Shown here: positions 36,025-44,641 of the stretch, in pieces
How positions within the stretch are numbered: position 1 is the first letter of the stretch
Layout of the letters: each line of letters begins with the position of its first letter
Assembly: GCF_000737325.1 (NCBI RefSeq)
Contig: NZ_CP011125.1
Coordinates: forward strand, 6,510,001-6,574,000
Direction of reading: 5' to 3'
Length of the DNA stretch: 64,000 nucleotides
DNA from: Sandaracinus amylolyticus
Lineage (GTDB): Bacteria; Myxococcota_A; Polyangia; Polyangiales; Sandaracinaceae
Translations under genes and position numbers: made by a program
The notes under the pieces: generated by a model
The model's database searches: none
Told to the model about the DNA's origin: nothing
What the model saw: only the letters and a program-made list of their open reading frames with translations

Positions 36025-37467
36025 ATGTCCGACGCCGACGCGATTCCCGCTTCCGCGACCAAGATCACCTACATCGACGGTCGTCCCGCGACGATCACAC
36101 TGCGTCGCTGCAAGCTCGTCGTCGCGCGCGAAGGGCAAGTCGAAGAGCGGCTCTTCGACAAGGACGTCGTCAACATCGGCGCGATGGAGGACAACGATCT
36201 CGTCCTCGAAGACGAGACGGTCTCGCGCAATCACTGCCGCATCTTCGTCGAGGGCGACCAGTACCTCATCCAGGATCTCGACTCGACGAACGGCACGTTC
36301 GTGAACCGCGTGCGCATCCGCGAAGCGTGGCTGCGCCCCGACGTCGTCATCACGCTCGGCAAGACCGAGATCCGCTTCCAGCCCTTCGACGAGCGCGTGC
36401 GCATCGTCCCGACCGAGACCGATCGCTACGGCGAGATCATCGGGCGCGACCGGAAGATGCGCGAGATCTACGCGATCCTCGAGAAGATCGCGCCGACCGA
36501 CGCGACCGTCGTCATCGAGGGCGAGACCGGCACCGGCAAGGACGTCGTCGCGCGCACGATCCACGGCGCCAGCAAGCGCGAGGGCGGACCCTTCATGGTG
36601 TTCGACTGCGGCGCGGTGCCGGAGAACCTGATCGAGAGCGAGCTCTTCGGGCACGAGAAGGGCTCGTTCACCGGCGCGCACCAGACCCGCCAGGGCGTGT
36701 TCGAGATGGCGAACGGCGGGACCGTGTTCCTCGACGAGCTCGGCGAGCTGCAGCTCGATCTCCAGCCGAAGCTCCTGCGCGTGCTCGAGCAGCGCGAGGT
36801 GAAGCGCATCGGCGGCACCAAGCCGATCAAGGTCGACGTGCGCATCGTCGCCGCGACCAACCGCAACCTCGAGGAAGAAGTGCGCGCCGGGCGCTTCCGC
36901 GAGGATCTCTTCTATCGCCTCACCGTCGTGCGCCTCGTGCTCCCACCGCTGCGCGAGCGTCGCGACGACGTGAAGCTGCTCGCGCGGCACTTCCTCGATC
37001 ACGGCCACTTCAACAAGGATCGCGAGGGGCATCGCCGCGTGACGCAGTTCGCGCCGGGCGTGCTCGACCGGCTCTCGCAGTACGACTGGCCCGGCAACGT
37101 GCGCGAGCTGCACAACGTCATCGAGCGCGCGGTGTCGTTCTCGGAGAGCGACACCGTCGAGCTCGCGGACGTGCCCGAGCACATCGCGTGGCCGCGCGGC
37201 GTCCCGCGCGACAACGACAGCGAGACCGACGTGTCCATCCCGCTGCCCGACTTCCGCGCGTCGGAGCTCGAGGGCACGTTCAAGGACGCGAAGGAGCGCT
37301 GGGTCGCGAGCTTCGAGCGCGACTACATCGCGGGCCTCCTCAAGAAGAACAACGGCAACATCTCGCACGCCGCGCGCGAGGCGGAGATCGACCGCAAGTA
37401 CTTCCGCAAGCTGATGAAGAAGTACGGGATCACCGCGCAGGACGACGACCTCGACGTCGACGAGTGA
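36025..37467 (+). CDS. FHA-domain sigma-54-dependent transcriptional activator
   Basis: About 480 residues. An N-terminal FHA domain ([20 protein letters not shown] and [11 protein letters not shown]) binds phosphothreonine, so a Ser/Thr kinase, not a response-regulator phosphorelay, is the likely input. The AAA+ core has Walker [18 protein letters not shown] (the sigma-54 contact loop, with Ser in place of the common Ala), and Walker [14 protein letters not shown] Fis-type helix-turn-helix ([18 protein letters not shown]) ends the protein. FHA-type enhancer-binding proteins are characteristic of myxobacteria. ATG 36025 was chosen over GTG 36013. A weak -35/-10-like pair (35987-35992 and 36010-36015) is the only promoter-like signal. 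Confidence 0.94.
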   Translation: MSDADAIPASATKITYIDGRPATITLRRCKLVVAREGQVEERLFDKDVVNIGAMEDNDLVLEDETVSRNHCRIFVEGDQYLIQDLDSTNGTFVNRVRIREAWLRPDVVITLGKTEIRFQPFDERVRIVPTETDRYGEIIGRDRKMREIYAILEKIAPTDATVVIEGETGTGKDVVARTIHGASKREGGPFMVFDCGAVPENLIESELFGHEKGSFTGAHQTRQGVFEMANGGTVFLDELGELQLDLQPKLLRVLEQREVKRIGGTKPIKVDVRIVAATNRNLEEEVRAGRFREDLFYRLTVVRLVLPPLRERRDDVKLLARHFLDHGHFNKDREGHRRVTQFAPGVLDRLSQYDWPGNVRELHNVIERAVSFSESDTVELADVPEHIAWPRGVPRDNDSETDVSIPLPDFRASELEGTFKDAKERWVASFERDYIAGLLKKNNGNISHAAREAEIDRKYFRKLMKKYGITAQDDDLDVDE

Positions 37468-37548
37468 GCCCACGACCCACGCGCGAGCGCGACCTGCGCG
37501 CAGCGCGGACGGTCGACCGGGGGCGCGCGGCGCCCGGCGAGAACGACA

Positions 37549-37592
37549 GAAGGCCGCAGCCGGCGTCATCGCGTGACGCCGGTGCGGCCTTC
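37549..37592. terminator. Bidirectional hairpin between the sigma-54 activator and the RRM gene
   Basis: A 19-bp stem (37549-37568 with 37574-37592, one bulged G) with a five-base loop lies between converging genes ending at 37467 (plus) and 37641 (minus). On the plus strand it is followed a little later by CTTTTC. Stable enough to serve both transcripts. Confidence 0.6.
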
Positions 37593-37640
37593 GTCCTCAG
37601 CTTTTCGTGGGGAGATCAGTCGCGCGAAGACGCGCGGATC

Positions 37641-38240
37641 TCACCACTCGCCGTCGTCGTCCTCGCCACGACGACGCTTGCGCTCCGGACGGCCACCGCC
37701 GCCCCCACGCCCGCCGCCGCCGCTGCCACCACGGCCACCGCTGCCGCCGCCGCCCGGCGCGCCGCCACCACCGCCGTAGCCGCCGCCACCGCCGCCGTAG
37801 CCACCGCCGCCGCCGCCGTAGCCGCCGCCACCGCCGCCGTAGCCGCCGCCACCGCCGCCGTAACCGCCGCCACCGCCGCCGAAGTCGCGGCCGCCGCCGC
37901 CGCCACCGTAGCCGCCACGGCCACCGCCGCCGCCACCGTAGCCGCCGCCACCGCCGCCGAAGCCGCCACCGCCGCCGCCCGGACCGCGCGGCGTGCGCTC
38001 ACGCGCCTCGTTCACGTTGATGGTGCGCGAGTCGAGCATCGCGCCATCCATCTCCTGGATCGCACGATCGGCCGCCGCACCGTCGGCGAACGTGACGAAC
38101 CCGAAGCCACGCGAACGACCGGTCTCGCGATCGGTGATCACCTTGGCTTCCGACACGTCACCGAAACGCTCGAACGCCTGCCGCAGTCCCTCGTCCGTCG
38201 TTCCCCAGCTCAGACCACCCACGAAAAGCTTCTTCGACAT
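37641..38240 (-). CDS. Glycine-rich RRM RNA-binding protein
   Basis: About 199 residues. One RNA-recognition motif has RNP2 (LFVGGL) and RNP1 (RGFGFVTF). It is followed by about 95 residues of almost pure Gly with regularly spaced Tyr (Y-G6 units), then an Arg/Asp tail. The architecture matches cyanobacterial Rbp and plant GRP cold-response proteins, and small RRM proteins are known in myxobacteria. It probably acts as an RNA chaperone. ATG 38240 opens the RRM; a purine-rich stretch (GGGAGAGAG) precedes it. The Gly-coding DNA is a slippage-prone GC-rich repeat. Confidence 0.92.
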   Translation of the reverse strand: MSKKLFVGGLSWGTTDEGLRQAFERFGDVSEAKVITDRETGRSRGFGFVTFADGAAADRAIQEMDGAMLDSRTINVNEARERTPRGPGGGGGGFGGGGGGYGGGGGGRGGYGGGGGGRDFGGGGGGYGGGGGGYGGGGGGYGGGGGGYGGGGGGYGGGGGAPGGGGSGGRGGSGGGGRGGGGGRPERKRRRGEDDDGEW

Positions 38241-38579
38241 CGATCCACTCTCTCTCCCTACGGCCTTCTCCTCATGGGCGAGTCGCCTTCGCGACCCTCC
38301 CGTGCGGGCTCGACGCCCGCAGCCTCTTCGCACGCAGCGCGTTCGCTACGTGTCACCTCGCTCGATACCTCTGCTGGTCCACACGTCTGCTGGCCGCGCA
38401 GCGGGGCTCGCCACGTTCATGCAGGACGGGCTCGACGGACATGGATGGGACCTGCGGGCGGAACGCATCGCGTGCACGGAACGAGACACCGGCGGCTCGC
38501 CCACGACGATCGCGGGAACGAACCAAGAGGGCCAGGATCTCGGAGCACGGACGGGCACGAACGAAACTCGACGCGGCCG
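38241..38579 (-). other. Apparent ~330-nt leader of the RRM gene
   Basis: No gene is supported between the RRM start and the ABC1 kinase stop at 38641. The nearest promoter-like signal lies at 38580-38607, so the mRNA would carry a leader of about 330 nt. A 7-bp hairpin (38303-38309 with 38315-38321) lies in it. Long structured leaders are typical of cold-shock mRNAs, which would fit an RNA-chaperone gene (inference). Confidence 0.4.
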
Positions 38580-38607
38580 AGGATAGCACCGTGATCCGCC
38601 GGCTCAA
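38580..38607 (-). promoter_or_regulatory. Extended -10 promoter candidate for the RRM gene
   Basis: On the minus strand, TTGAGC (38602-38607) and TATCCT (38580-38585) are separated by 16 bp. The -10 is preceded by TGC, an extended -10 element. Each hexamer matches four of six consensus bases. Transcription would start near 38573. Confidence 0.4.
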
Positions 38608-38640
38608 AGCCCCCCCGCTCCACGAATCCTTCGCTCCACC

Positions 38641-39969
38641 TCAATTCGCCGCCGCGCGCCCCTCCGCGCGACGCTGCACCTCGCGCCGCGGCGCCCTCCC
38701 CGGCGGCGCCGCGAGCTGCGCCTGCAGCAGGTACGGCACCGCGAGGTTCACCAGATCGATCGTCGGATCGAGCTGCTTCCCCAGCCCCTCGGCGACCAGC
38801 AGCGAGACGTTCACCACCGTGAACACCGGCTCGATCTGCACCTGATGCCGGCGCAGCACGTTCATCATGCCGCTCACCACCGCGCCGACCTCGATGTCGC
38901 CGAGCCGCACGTCCCAGAGCTTCGAGAGGTACTCGAGCACGTCGCGCTCGTAGTCGTCGTAGTCGCTCTTCCCGACGCTCGGCGCGTGCACGTAGAAGAG
39001 CCGCGCCGCCGCTGCGCCGTCCTTCTGCGCGAGCGCGAGGAAGGTCTCGCACCACGGGCGCATCAGGTCGGGCGGGATCTCCGCGACCATGCCGAGGTCG
39101 AGGAACGTCATCGTCCCGTCGTCGGCGAGCAGGATGTTCCCGGGGTGCAGGTCGGCGTGCACGAAGCCGTCCGCGAACACCATCTGCAGGATCGCGCGCC
39201 CGCCGCGCTCCGCGAGCTCCACGCGATCGCCGCCCACGCGCTCGGGCTGCGTCGCCTTCACGCCGTCCACGAACTGCATCGTCAGCACGCGCGGCGTCGA
39301 GAGCGCGTCGTGGATCACCGGCAGGCGCACCTTCTTCTCGCGCTTGAAGTTCTTCGCGAGTCGCCGGTTGTTCGCGGCCTCGAGCGTGAAGTCGAGCTGG
39401 TTCGAGAGCGCCTCGCCGAAGCGATCGACCGAGCCCGGGATCGACAGCAGGCGCAGCTGCGGGATGCGATCGAGCGCGCTCGCGATCGCGCGCATCAGGA
39501 AGAGGTCGCGCTCGATCTGCGCGCGCGCCTCGGGGCGCTGGATCTTGATCGCGACCTTCTCGCCCGTGTCGAGCACGCCGACGTGCACCTGCGCGACCGA
39601 GGCCGCCGCGAGCGGCGTCTCGTCGATCTCCACGAACCGCGCGAGGCGCTCGGGGCCGAGCTCGGACTCCAGCATCGCGCGCATCGCGGACCACGGCGCC
39701 GGCGCCACGTCGTCCTGCAGGCGCGCGAGCGCCGCGAGCCATCCCGGCGGCAGCAGGTCGGGCCGCGAGCCGAGGATCTGCCCGAACTTCACGTACGTCG
39801 CGCCGAGCGACTCGAGCGCGCTCGCGAAGATCTCGCCCTGCCAGCGCTCGCGCGTCGCGGCGTCGGGCGGCGCCTCCGCCACCAGCAGGCGCCCGAGGTA
39901 GCGGAACGGCGCGGCGACGAACACCCACGCGATGCGCAGGAAGCGCGTGAACAGGCGGAGCCGATCCAT
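38641..39969 (-). CDS. ABC1/UbiB/COQ8-family atypical kinase
   Basis: About 442 residues of the UbiB family, involved in quinone or isoprenoid lipid metabolism. Family marks are present: the KxGQ motif in YVKFGQILGSRPDLLP, the Ala-rich loop AAASVAQVHVG, Lys in VAIKIQRPE, the catalytic VHADLHPGNIL and the DLGMV metal site. The basic N terminus (RLRLFTRFLRIAWVFVAAPFRYLG) probably associates with the membrane. The final ~20 residues are Arg/Ala-rich and unconserved. The ATG overlaps the stop of the TerB-like gene upstream (ATGA), so the two are co-translated. Confidence 0.9.
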   Translation of the reverse strand: MDRLRLFTRFLRIAWVFVAAPFRYLGRLLVAEAPPDAATRERWQGEIFASALESLGATYVKFGQILGSRPDLLPPGWLAALARLQDDVAPAPWSAMRAMLESELGPERLARFVEIDETPLAAASVAQVHVGVLDTGEKVAIKIQRPEARAQIERDLFLMRAIASALDRIPQLRLLSIPGSVDRFGEALSNQLDFTLEAANNRRLAKNFKREKKVRLPVIHDALSTPRVLTMQFVDGVKATQPERVGGDRVELAERGGRAILQMVFADGFVHADLHPGNILLADDGTMTFLDLGMVAEIPPDLMRPWCETFLALAQKDGAAAARLFYVHAPSVGKSDYDDYERDVLEYLSKLWDVRLGDIEVGAVVSGMMNVLRRHQVQIEPVFTVVNVSLLVAEGLGKQLDPTIDLVNLAVPYLLQAQLAAPPGRAPRREVQRRAEGRAAAN

Positions 39970-40376
39970 CAGCCCTCGTCCACGAGGCGGCGGCCCTCGG
40001 ACAGCAGCTGCCACTCGCGGCGCACCCACGACTCGAGCTTCTCGACGCGCGCGAGGTCCACGCCGAGGCGCGTCGCGAGCTCGTGGATCGCGGCCTCCTC
40101 GACGTGCGTGTACACGTCGTCGACGTGCGCGAGGCGCAGCAGCTCGAGCACCGCGATGCGCGCCGCGACCGGGCGCGCGAGGCGCGCGCAGAGCTCGCCC
40201 TCGTGCGCCTCGTCGACCATCGCGAGCAGCTCGCCGACCTCGATGCCCACCGGCAGCGCGAGGCGCTGGACGAAGCGGACCTCGGAGTCCGAGAGCTTCC
40301 CGTCGGCGAGCGCGACCGACGTCATCAGGAAGAGCAGCGCGCGGCGCTCGTCGGCGGTCAGGCGGTCGTCCAACAT
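39969..40376 (-). CDS. TerB-like domain protein
   Basis: A 135-residue all-helical protein resembling the TerB/tellurite-resistance and DjlA N-terminal fold. The acidic motif MTSVALADGKLSDSEVRFV and the later VEEAAIHELATRLGVD match its two metal-binding helical pairs. TerB-like domains are scaffolds at the membrane, often acidic and Ca or Mg binding. Coupled by ATGA to the ABC1 kinase gene, suggesting joint function (inference). ATG 40376 starts the domain. Confidence 0.78.
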   Translation of the reverse strand: MLDDRLTADERRALLFLMTSVALADGKLSDSEVRFVQRLALPVGIEVGELLAMVDEAHEGELCARLARPVAARIAVLELLRLAHVDDVYTHVEEAAIHELATRLGVDLARVEKLESWVRREWQLLSEGRRLVDEG

Positions 40377-40410
40377 CGCGCGGAGTAGTAACAGAGACTC
40401 GGAGGTCCGG

Positions 40411-40980
40411 GTGACGAACGACGAGCGGCTCGAGCGGACGCTGGCGGCGATCGACGCGGTGAACGCGGCCGATCCCACCGGCGAGGCGGTCACCTACGGA
40501 CGCCGGATGAGCGCGGCGCTCGCGGCGCTGCGGCCCGACGCGAGCGACGCGCTGCGCATCGCGGTGCGCGCGCAGCACGTCGAGCGCTGGAAGGTGCCGC
40601 GCGCGACGTACCCCGAGGGGCGCGTCGGCTACCTGAAGTGGCGGCGCGAGCTCGGGGCGATGCACGCGCAGCGGGCGAGCGAGATCATGCGCGCCGAGGG
40701 CTGGGACGAGGGCACGGTCGCGCGTGTCGCGTCGATCGTGCAGAAGCAGAAGCTCGCGAGCGACGCCGACACGCAGGCGCTCGAGGACTGCGCGTGCCTG
40801 GTGTTCCTCGCGCACGGCTTCGACGCGTTCGCGGCGCAGCACGACGACGCGAAGGTGATCGACATCCTGCGCAAGACGTGGGCGAAGATGAGCGACACCG
40901 GGCACGCAGCGGCGCTCGCGGCGGCACCGTCGCTCTCGGAGCGCGCGCAGTCGCTGATCGGGCGGGCGCTGGGCGGCTGA
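40411..40980 (+). CDS. DUF4202 family protein
   Basis: A 189-residue protein matching DUF4202: an N-terminal LERTLAAIDAVNAADP, HVERWKVPRATYPEGRVGYLKWR in the middle, and ALEDCACLVFL followed by DILRKTWAKMSD. It carries no known catalytic motif; the pattern of conserved His/Glu/Asp resembles HD-like helical hydrolases, but that is speculation. GTG 40411 is preceded by an excellent GGAGGT. It is divergent from the TerB-like gene, 34 bp apart. Confidence 0.85.
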   Translation: MTNDERLERTLAAIDAVNAADPTGEAVTYGRRMSAALAALRPDASDALRIAVRAQHVERWKVPRATYPEGRVGYLKWRRELGAMHAQRASEIMRAEGWDEGTVARVASIVQKQKLASDADTQALEDCACLVFLAHGFDAFAAQHDDAKVIDILRKTWAKMSDTGHAAALAAAPSLSERAQSLIGRALGG

Positions 40981-41030
40981 GCGGACGCCGGCGCGTGCGG
41001 GGTGGGTCCGCGGCCGGTCGCAGCGTCCGC

Positions 41031-41250
41031 GCCGCGCGCAGGGTTGCTCCGCGACGCGTCGCGACGCAATCGCCGCGCGCAGGGTTGCTCCGCGACGCGT
41101 CGCGACGCAATCGCCGCGCGCAGGGTTGCTCCGCGACGCGTCGCGACGCAATCGCCGCGCGCAGGGTTGCTCCGCGACGCGTCGCGACGCGATCGCCGCG
41201 CGCGACATGCCGGCGCGACCGCTCGCGACGCGACCGCCGCGCGCGACATG
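41031..41250. repeat. Tandem array of 41-bp units carrying a 14-bp palindrome
   Basis: Four units, starting at 41031, 41072, 41113 and 41154, are identical except for one base in the last. A diverged fifth unit (41195-41235) and the start of a sixth (41236) keep the 41-bp period. Each of the four contains the perfect palindrome CGCGACGCGTCGCG. Because 41 is not a multiple of three, no reading frame survives the array. It lies 50 bp after the DUF4202 gene. From 41251 to 41388 I see no gene or clear signal. Confidence 0.9.
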
Positions 41251-41388
41251 GCACCACCGGCGTCTTTCGCCGGCATCTCCGCGCGCCGGATGACCCCCAC
41301 GGCCGCCGACAGCGCAATCCTCGGGCCCGGGAAGACGACGTCGGTCGCTCCCACCGCGAGCGCGCGGCCGACCTCGCGATCCGCGCGC

Positions 41389-41578
41389 TCAGTCCAGGCT
41401 GGAGTGCTCGCTGGCGCGAGGGCCCGCACGGGAGCGTGCTCCGCACGCGGACGGGAGGGCCCTCGCGACGGCGAGCCGATGTGTCAGTCCAGGCTGGAGT
41501 GCTCGCTGGCGCGAGGGCCCGCACGGGAGCGTGCTCCGCACGCGGACGGGAGGGCCCTCGCGACGGCGAGCCGATGTG
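41389..41578 (-). repeat. Two identical 95-bp hairpin units downstream of rlmI
   Basis: 41389-41483 and 41484-41578 are identical by eye. The first 11 bases of each unit equal the last coding bases and stop codon of the following methyltransferase gene (from 41579), so the array looks like duplication of the gene's 3' end plus terminator. Within each unit an 11-bp stem (41415-41425 with 41457-41467 in the first) encloses a smaller 6-bp stem (41434-41439 with 41443-41448). In the minus-strand transcript these would be two nested terminator-like hairpins in series. Confidence 0.88.
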
Positions 41579-42766
41579 TCAGTCCAGGCGGCGAGCGAGA
41601 ACCACTTTCAGGTAGTCGCCCTCGGGGAACGCCGCGAGGCGCGGGTGGTCGGCCGGCGCGCCCCAGCGCTCGAGCACCTGCACCGGGCCGATCTTCTCCG
41701 CGGCCTCGCGCAGCGTGCGATCGAACGCGATGCGATCGACGTGGCTCGAGCACGACGCGGCGAGATAGAGGCCGTTGGGCTCGAGCGCGCGCAGGCACGC
41801 GCGGTGGAGCGCGCGGTAGCTCTTCATCGCCGCGGGGAGCGACGCCTCGTTCGGCGCGAAGCTCGGCGGGTCCGCGACGATCAGATCCCAGCGCTGGCCA
41901 CGCGCCCGCGCTTCCTCGAGGAACTCCGGGACGTCGCGCGCGTGGGTGCGGTGCGGCGCCGTGAGCCCGTTGAGCGACCACGACTGCTGCGCGAGCTCGA
42001 GCGCGGCGGGGGCGACGTCGACGGTGTCGACCTCGATCGCGCCGCCGAGGCCCGCGCCGATCGAGAAGCCGCCGGTGTAGCCGTAGAGGTTCAGCACGCG
42101 CAGCCCGCGCGCGAGCTGGCGCACGCGGAAGCGCGACTCGCGGTGATCGAGGAAGAGCCCGGTCTTCTGGCCGTGCGCGAGATCGCCGCGCAGCACCATG
42201 CCGTGCTCGCGCACGTCGACGTGCGGCGGCGGCGCCTCGCCGTCGGCGAGCTCGATCTTCTTCGACTCGCGGCGGCCGGTGCGCACGAGGATGCCGCGGA
42301 GCGCGGGGCGCGCGGCGCGCACGCCCGCGACCAGCGCGTCGTGCCAGCGATCCGACGCGGCGCCGTCGAGCGCGATCACCGCCCAGTGTGTGTAGACGTC
42401 GACGACCACGCCGGGCACACCGTCGCCCTCGCCGTGCACGAGGCGGTACGCGTCGGTGTCGGGCGGCACGACGCGATCGCGGAGCGACGCGGCGCGCGCG
42501 ATGCGCTCCGCGAAGAACGTCGCGTCGATCGTGATCGGGCGCGTCGAGAGCACGCGCACGCCGATCGCGCCCTGCTCCGCGAGGCCGGTCGCGACGGGCC
42601 CGCGATCGTCGATGACGCGCACCACGGTGCCGGGCTCGAGGTCGAACGCGTCGAGCGCGTCGCGCCAGATCCACGGGTGTCCCGCCTCGAGCGCGGCGCG
42701 CAGCGCGCGCCGCAGGCGCAGCGTGGGCAACGAAGAACGGCGGTCGTCGCGAGGCGGGCGAGGCAC
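41579..42766 (-). CDS. rlmI: RlmI-family 23S rRNA cytosine C5-methyltransferase
   Basis: About 395 residues. An N-terminal PUA domain (HPWIWRDALDAFDLEPGTVVRV) is followed by the EEHEA-like linker and a class I SAM-dependent methyltransferase domain: VLNLYGYTGGFSIGA, IVADPPSFAPNE and a C-terminal LYLAASCSSHVDR with the catalytic Cys. RlmI makes m5C1962 in E. coli 23S rRNA; related paralogues (RlmK-like) use other sites, so the exact position is not certain. Its stop codon abuts the 95-bp repeat array. Confidence 0.85.
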   Translation of the reverse strand: MPRPPRDDRRSSLPTLRLRRALRAALEAGHPWIWRDALDAFDLEPGTVVRVIDDRGPVATGLAEQGAIGVRVLSTRPITIDATFFAERIARAASLRDRVVPPDTDAYRLVHGEGDGVPGVVVDVYTHWAVIALDGAASDRWHDALVAGVRAARPALRGILVRTGRRESKKIELADGEAPPPHVDVREHGMVLRGDLAHGQKTGLFLDHRESRFRVRQLARGLRVLNLYGYTGGFSIGAGLGGAIEVDTVDVAPAALELAQQSWSLNGLTAPHRTHARDVPEFLEEARARGQRWDLIVADPPSFAPNEASLPAAMKSYRALHRACLRALEPNGLYLAASCSSHVDRIAFDRTLREAAEKIGPVQVLERWGAPADHPRLAAFPEGDYLKVVLARRLD

Positions 42767-42785
42767 GGCGCGGATGTAGCGCGAT

Positions 42786-43397
42786 TCAGCGTTCGCGGCC
42801 GCGCGCGTCGAGCACGACGTCGGCGTGCGACCAGGCGAGCGCGTAGGCGGGATCGACGGTGAGCACGGCGCGCGTGACGTGGAAGCGGCGCTCGGGCTCG
42901 GCCTCGGGAGGCCCCTCGCGGAACGCGTGGAGCACGAGGCGCGCGCCGTCCGGACCGTGCTCGAGGCGGGGGCGCAGGAAGGCGCGCGCGTACGTCGCGC
43001 CGATCACGTCGCGCTCGAGCGGGATGGGCTCGCCGAGCTGGCGCACGAGCTGGAGCAGCTCGAGCGCGCCCCACGAGCGCGTCTCGACGAAGCGATCGAG
43101 CTGCAGCACGCGCGCGACGGTCGCGTCGCCGCGCGCGCTCAGCACCTCGTCGCCGCGCACCACGACGAGCCCACCGCCGCCCGCCTGCCAGCGCACCCAG
43201 AACGTCGTGCCCATCGCGCGCTGCCGCGTGAGCTCGAGGATCGCGCGCGACTCGCGCTCGGCGTGCGCGCGGAGCGTGGCCTCGGCGCGCGACCACTCGG
43301 CGGCGCTCGGGCGCATGCGCGGAGGCTGGGCGCGTGCGCTCGAGACGACGAGCATCGCGACGACGAGCGCGAGGGCGGCGAGGCGCACGAGGGACAT
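42786..43397 (-). CDS. Exported protein of unknown function (~203 aa)
   Basis: Signal peptide LAALALVVAMLVVSSARAQ. The mature protein has helical heptad-like stretches (WSRAEATLRAHAERESRAIL) then a mixed alpha/beta region (VVVRGDEVLSARGDATVARVL) and a C-terminal strand pair, VTRAVLTVDPAYALAW. No cysteines and no catalytic motif visible. It is upstream of and probably co-transcribed with the rlmI-type gene (19 bp), and divergent from the MscS gene (67 bp). Confidence 0.65.
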   Translation of the reverse strand: MSLVRLAALALVVAMLVVSSARAQPPRMRPSAAEWSRAEATLRAHAERESRAILELTRQRAMGTTFWVRWQAGGGGLVVVRGDEVLSARGDATVARVLQLDRFVETRSWGALELLQLVRQLGEPIPLERDVIGATYARAFLRPRLEHGPDGARLVLHAFREGPPEAEPERRFHVTRAVLTVDPAYALAWSHADVVLDARGRER

Positions 43398-43464
43398 GCG
43401 CAGAGGCTCTCACGCGCACGCGGCGGTGGCGATCGCCCCGCGGCGTCGCTACGTCAGGGCCATC

Positions 43465-44526
43465 ATGGAGGAGCTCCTCGACATCCGGTTCTTCGGGAAC
43501 CCACTGCTGCGCTGGGGGATCGCGCTGCTCGTCGCGGCCGCGGTGATCGCGGCGCTCGTGATCGCGAAGCGGCTCGCGGTGTCGCGGCTCGCGAAGCTGA
43601 GCGACCGCACCGCGACCCGCCTCGACGACGTGGTGGTGAAGGTCATCGAGCAGACGAGCACGATGACGATCCTCGTCGCGGGCGTCGCGGCCGGGGTGCG
43701 CTCGCTCGACCTGCCGCGCGACGGGGATCTCTGGCTCGGGCGCGTGATGATCATCGTGCTCGCGATCCAGGTCGGGAGCTGGATCACGAACGCGGTGCGC
43801 TTGCTGCTCGAAACGCGCGTCGGGGTCGACGTGCAGCCGGGGCAGCGCACGATGGGCGCGGCGCTCGGGTTCGCGACGAACCTCGTGGTGTGGGCGGTGC
43901 TCGTGCTGCTCGTGCTCTCGAACTTCGGCGTCGAGGTGAGCACGCTCGTCGCGGGCCTCGGGATCGGCGGCATCGCGGCGGCGCTCGCCGTGCAGAACGT
44001 GCTCGGCGACCTGTTCGCGGCGTTCTCGATCTACGTGGATCGCCCGTTCGACCTCGGCGACTTCGTCATCGTCGACACGTACATGGGAACGGTCGAGAAG
44101 ATCGGGTGGCGCTCGACGCAGCTGCGCTCGCTGAGCGGAGAGATGATCGTGCTCGCGAACAGCGATCTCTCGCGTGCGCGCATCCGGAACTTCAAGCGCA
44201 TGAGCGAGCGGCGCGCGGTCGTGACGTTCGGCGTGCAGTACGACACGCCCAACGCGAAGCTCGCGGCGATCCCCGGGATCGTGCGGCAGACGATCGAGGC
44301 GATCGAGGGGCTGCGCTTCGACCGCTCGCACTTCGTGAAGCTCGGCGAGTCGTCGCTCGACTTCGAGACGGTGTTCTACGTGACGACGCCCGACTTCAAC
44401 GCGTTCGCGGATCGCCAGCAGCAGCTGCTGCTCTCGCTGCACCGGCGCTTCGAGGACGAGGGGATCTCGTTCGCGTTCCCGACGCGCACCGTCGTCGTGC
44501 AGCGCGAGGCGCCGATCGAGGGCTGA
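43465..44526 (+). CDS. MscS-family mechanosensitive ion channel
   Basis: About 353 residues. Three or four hydrophobic helices precede the conserved pore helix (STLVAGLGIGGIAAALAVQN) and the cytoplasmic beta domain (FDLGDFVIVDTYMGTVEKIG, ANSDLSRARIRNFKRMSERR). It would open on membrane tension to release solutes during osmotic downshock. ATG 43465 starts a short N terminus before TM1; CAGGG is upstream. Appears to end its transcript before the FIST gene. Confidence 0.92.
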   Translation: MEELLDIRFFGNPLLRWGIALLVAAAVIAALVIAKRLAVSRLAKLSDRTATRLDDVVVKVIEQTSTMTILVAGVAAGVRSLDLPRDGDLWLGRVMIIVLAIQVGSWITNAVRLLLETRVGVDVQPGQRTMGAALGFATNLVVWAVLVLLVLSNFGVEVSTLVAGLGIGGIAAALAVQNVLGDLFAAFSIYVDRPFDLGDFVIVDTYMGTVEKIGWRSTQLRSLSGEMIVLANSDLSRARIRNFKRMSERRAVVTFGVQYDTPNAKLAAIPGIVRQTIEAIEGLRFDRSHFVKLGESSLDFETVFYVTTPDFNAFADRQQQLLLSLHRRFEDEGISFAFPTRTVVVQREAPIEG

Positions 44527-44574
44527 AGGGAGGGAGCCGAATCGGCTCGCTGGCGACGGCACGACGTCCGCTGC

Positions 44575-44616
44575 GCAGACAGAGCGCGTCGTCCGCCTGG
44601 CAGACAGAGTGCGTCG
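44575..44616 (+). promoter_or_regulatory. Direct repeat upstream of the FIST/kinase operon
   Basis: GCAGACAGAG-Y-GCGTCG occurs at 44575-44591 and 44600-44616 with one mismatch, 25 bp apart, in the 115-bp gap between the MscS and FIST genes. It ends 25 bp before the FIST start codon. A small inverted repeat (44534-44548) lies upstream. The repeat could be a binding site for a regulator of the operon; no convincing -35/-10 is seen. Confidence 0.4.
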
Positions 44617-44641
44617 CTCGGGCGTAGGCTACGTCCGGGGG

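Noticed and set aside
37740-37985. GC-rich short repeats considered as a regulatory repeat array
   Set aside because: They lie inside the RRM protein's coding region and are explained by its Gly/Tyr-rich tail.
41031-41250. Repeats considered as a CRISPR array
   Set aside because: Units are contiguous with no unique spacers, and no cas genes are nearby.
40629-41429. Minus-strand frame through the 41-bp repeats ending in plausible sequence
   Set aside because: The repeat period (41) shifts frame with every unit, and the product is low in complexity. The only protein-like stretch, from 41251 to 41388, is too short to call a gene remnant.
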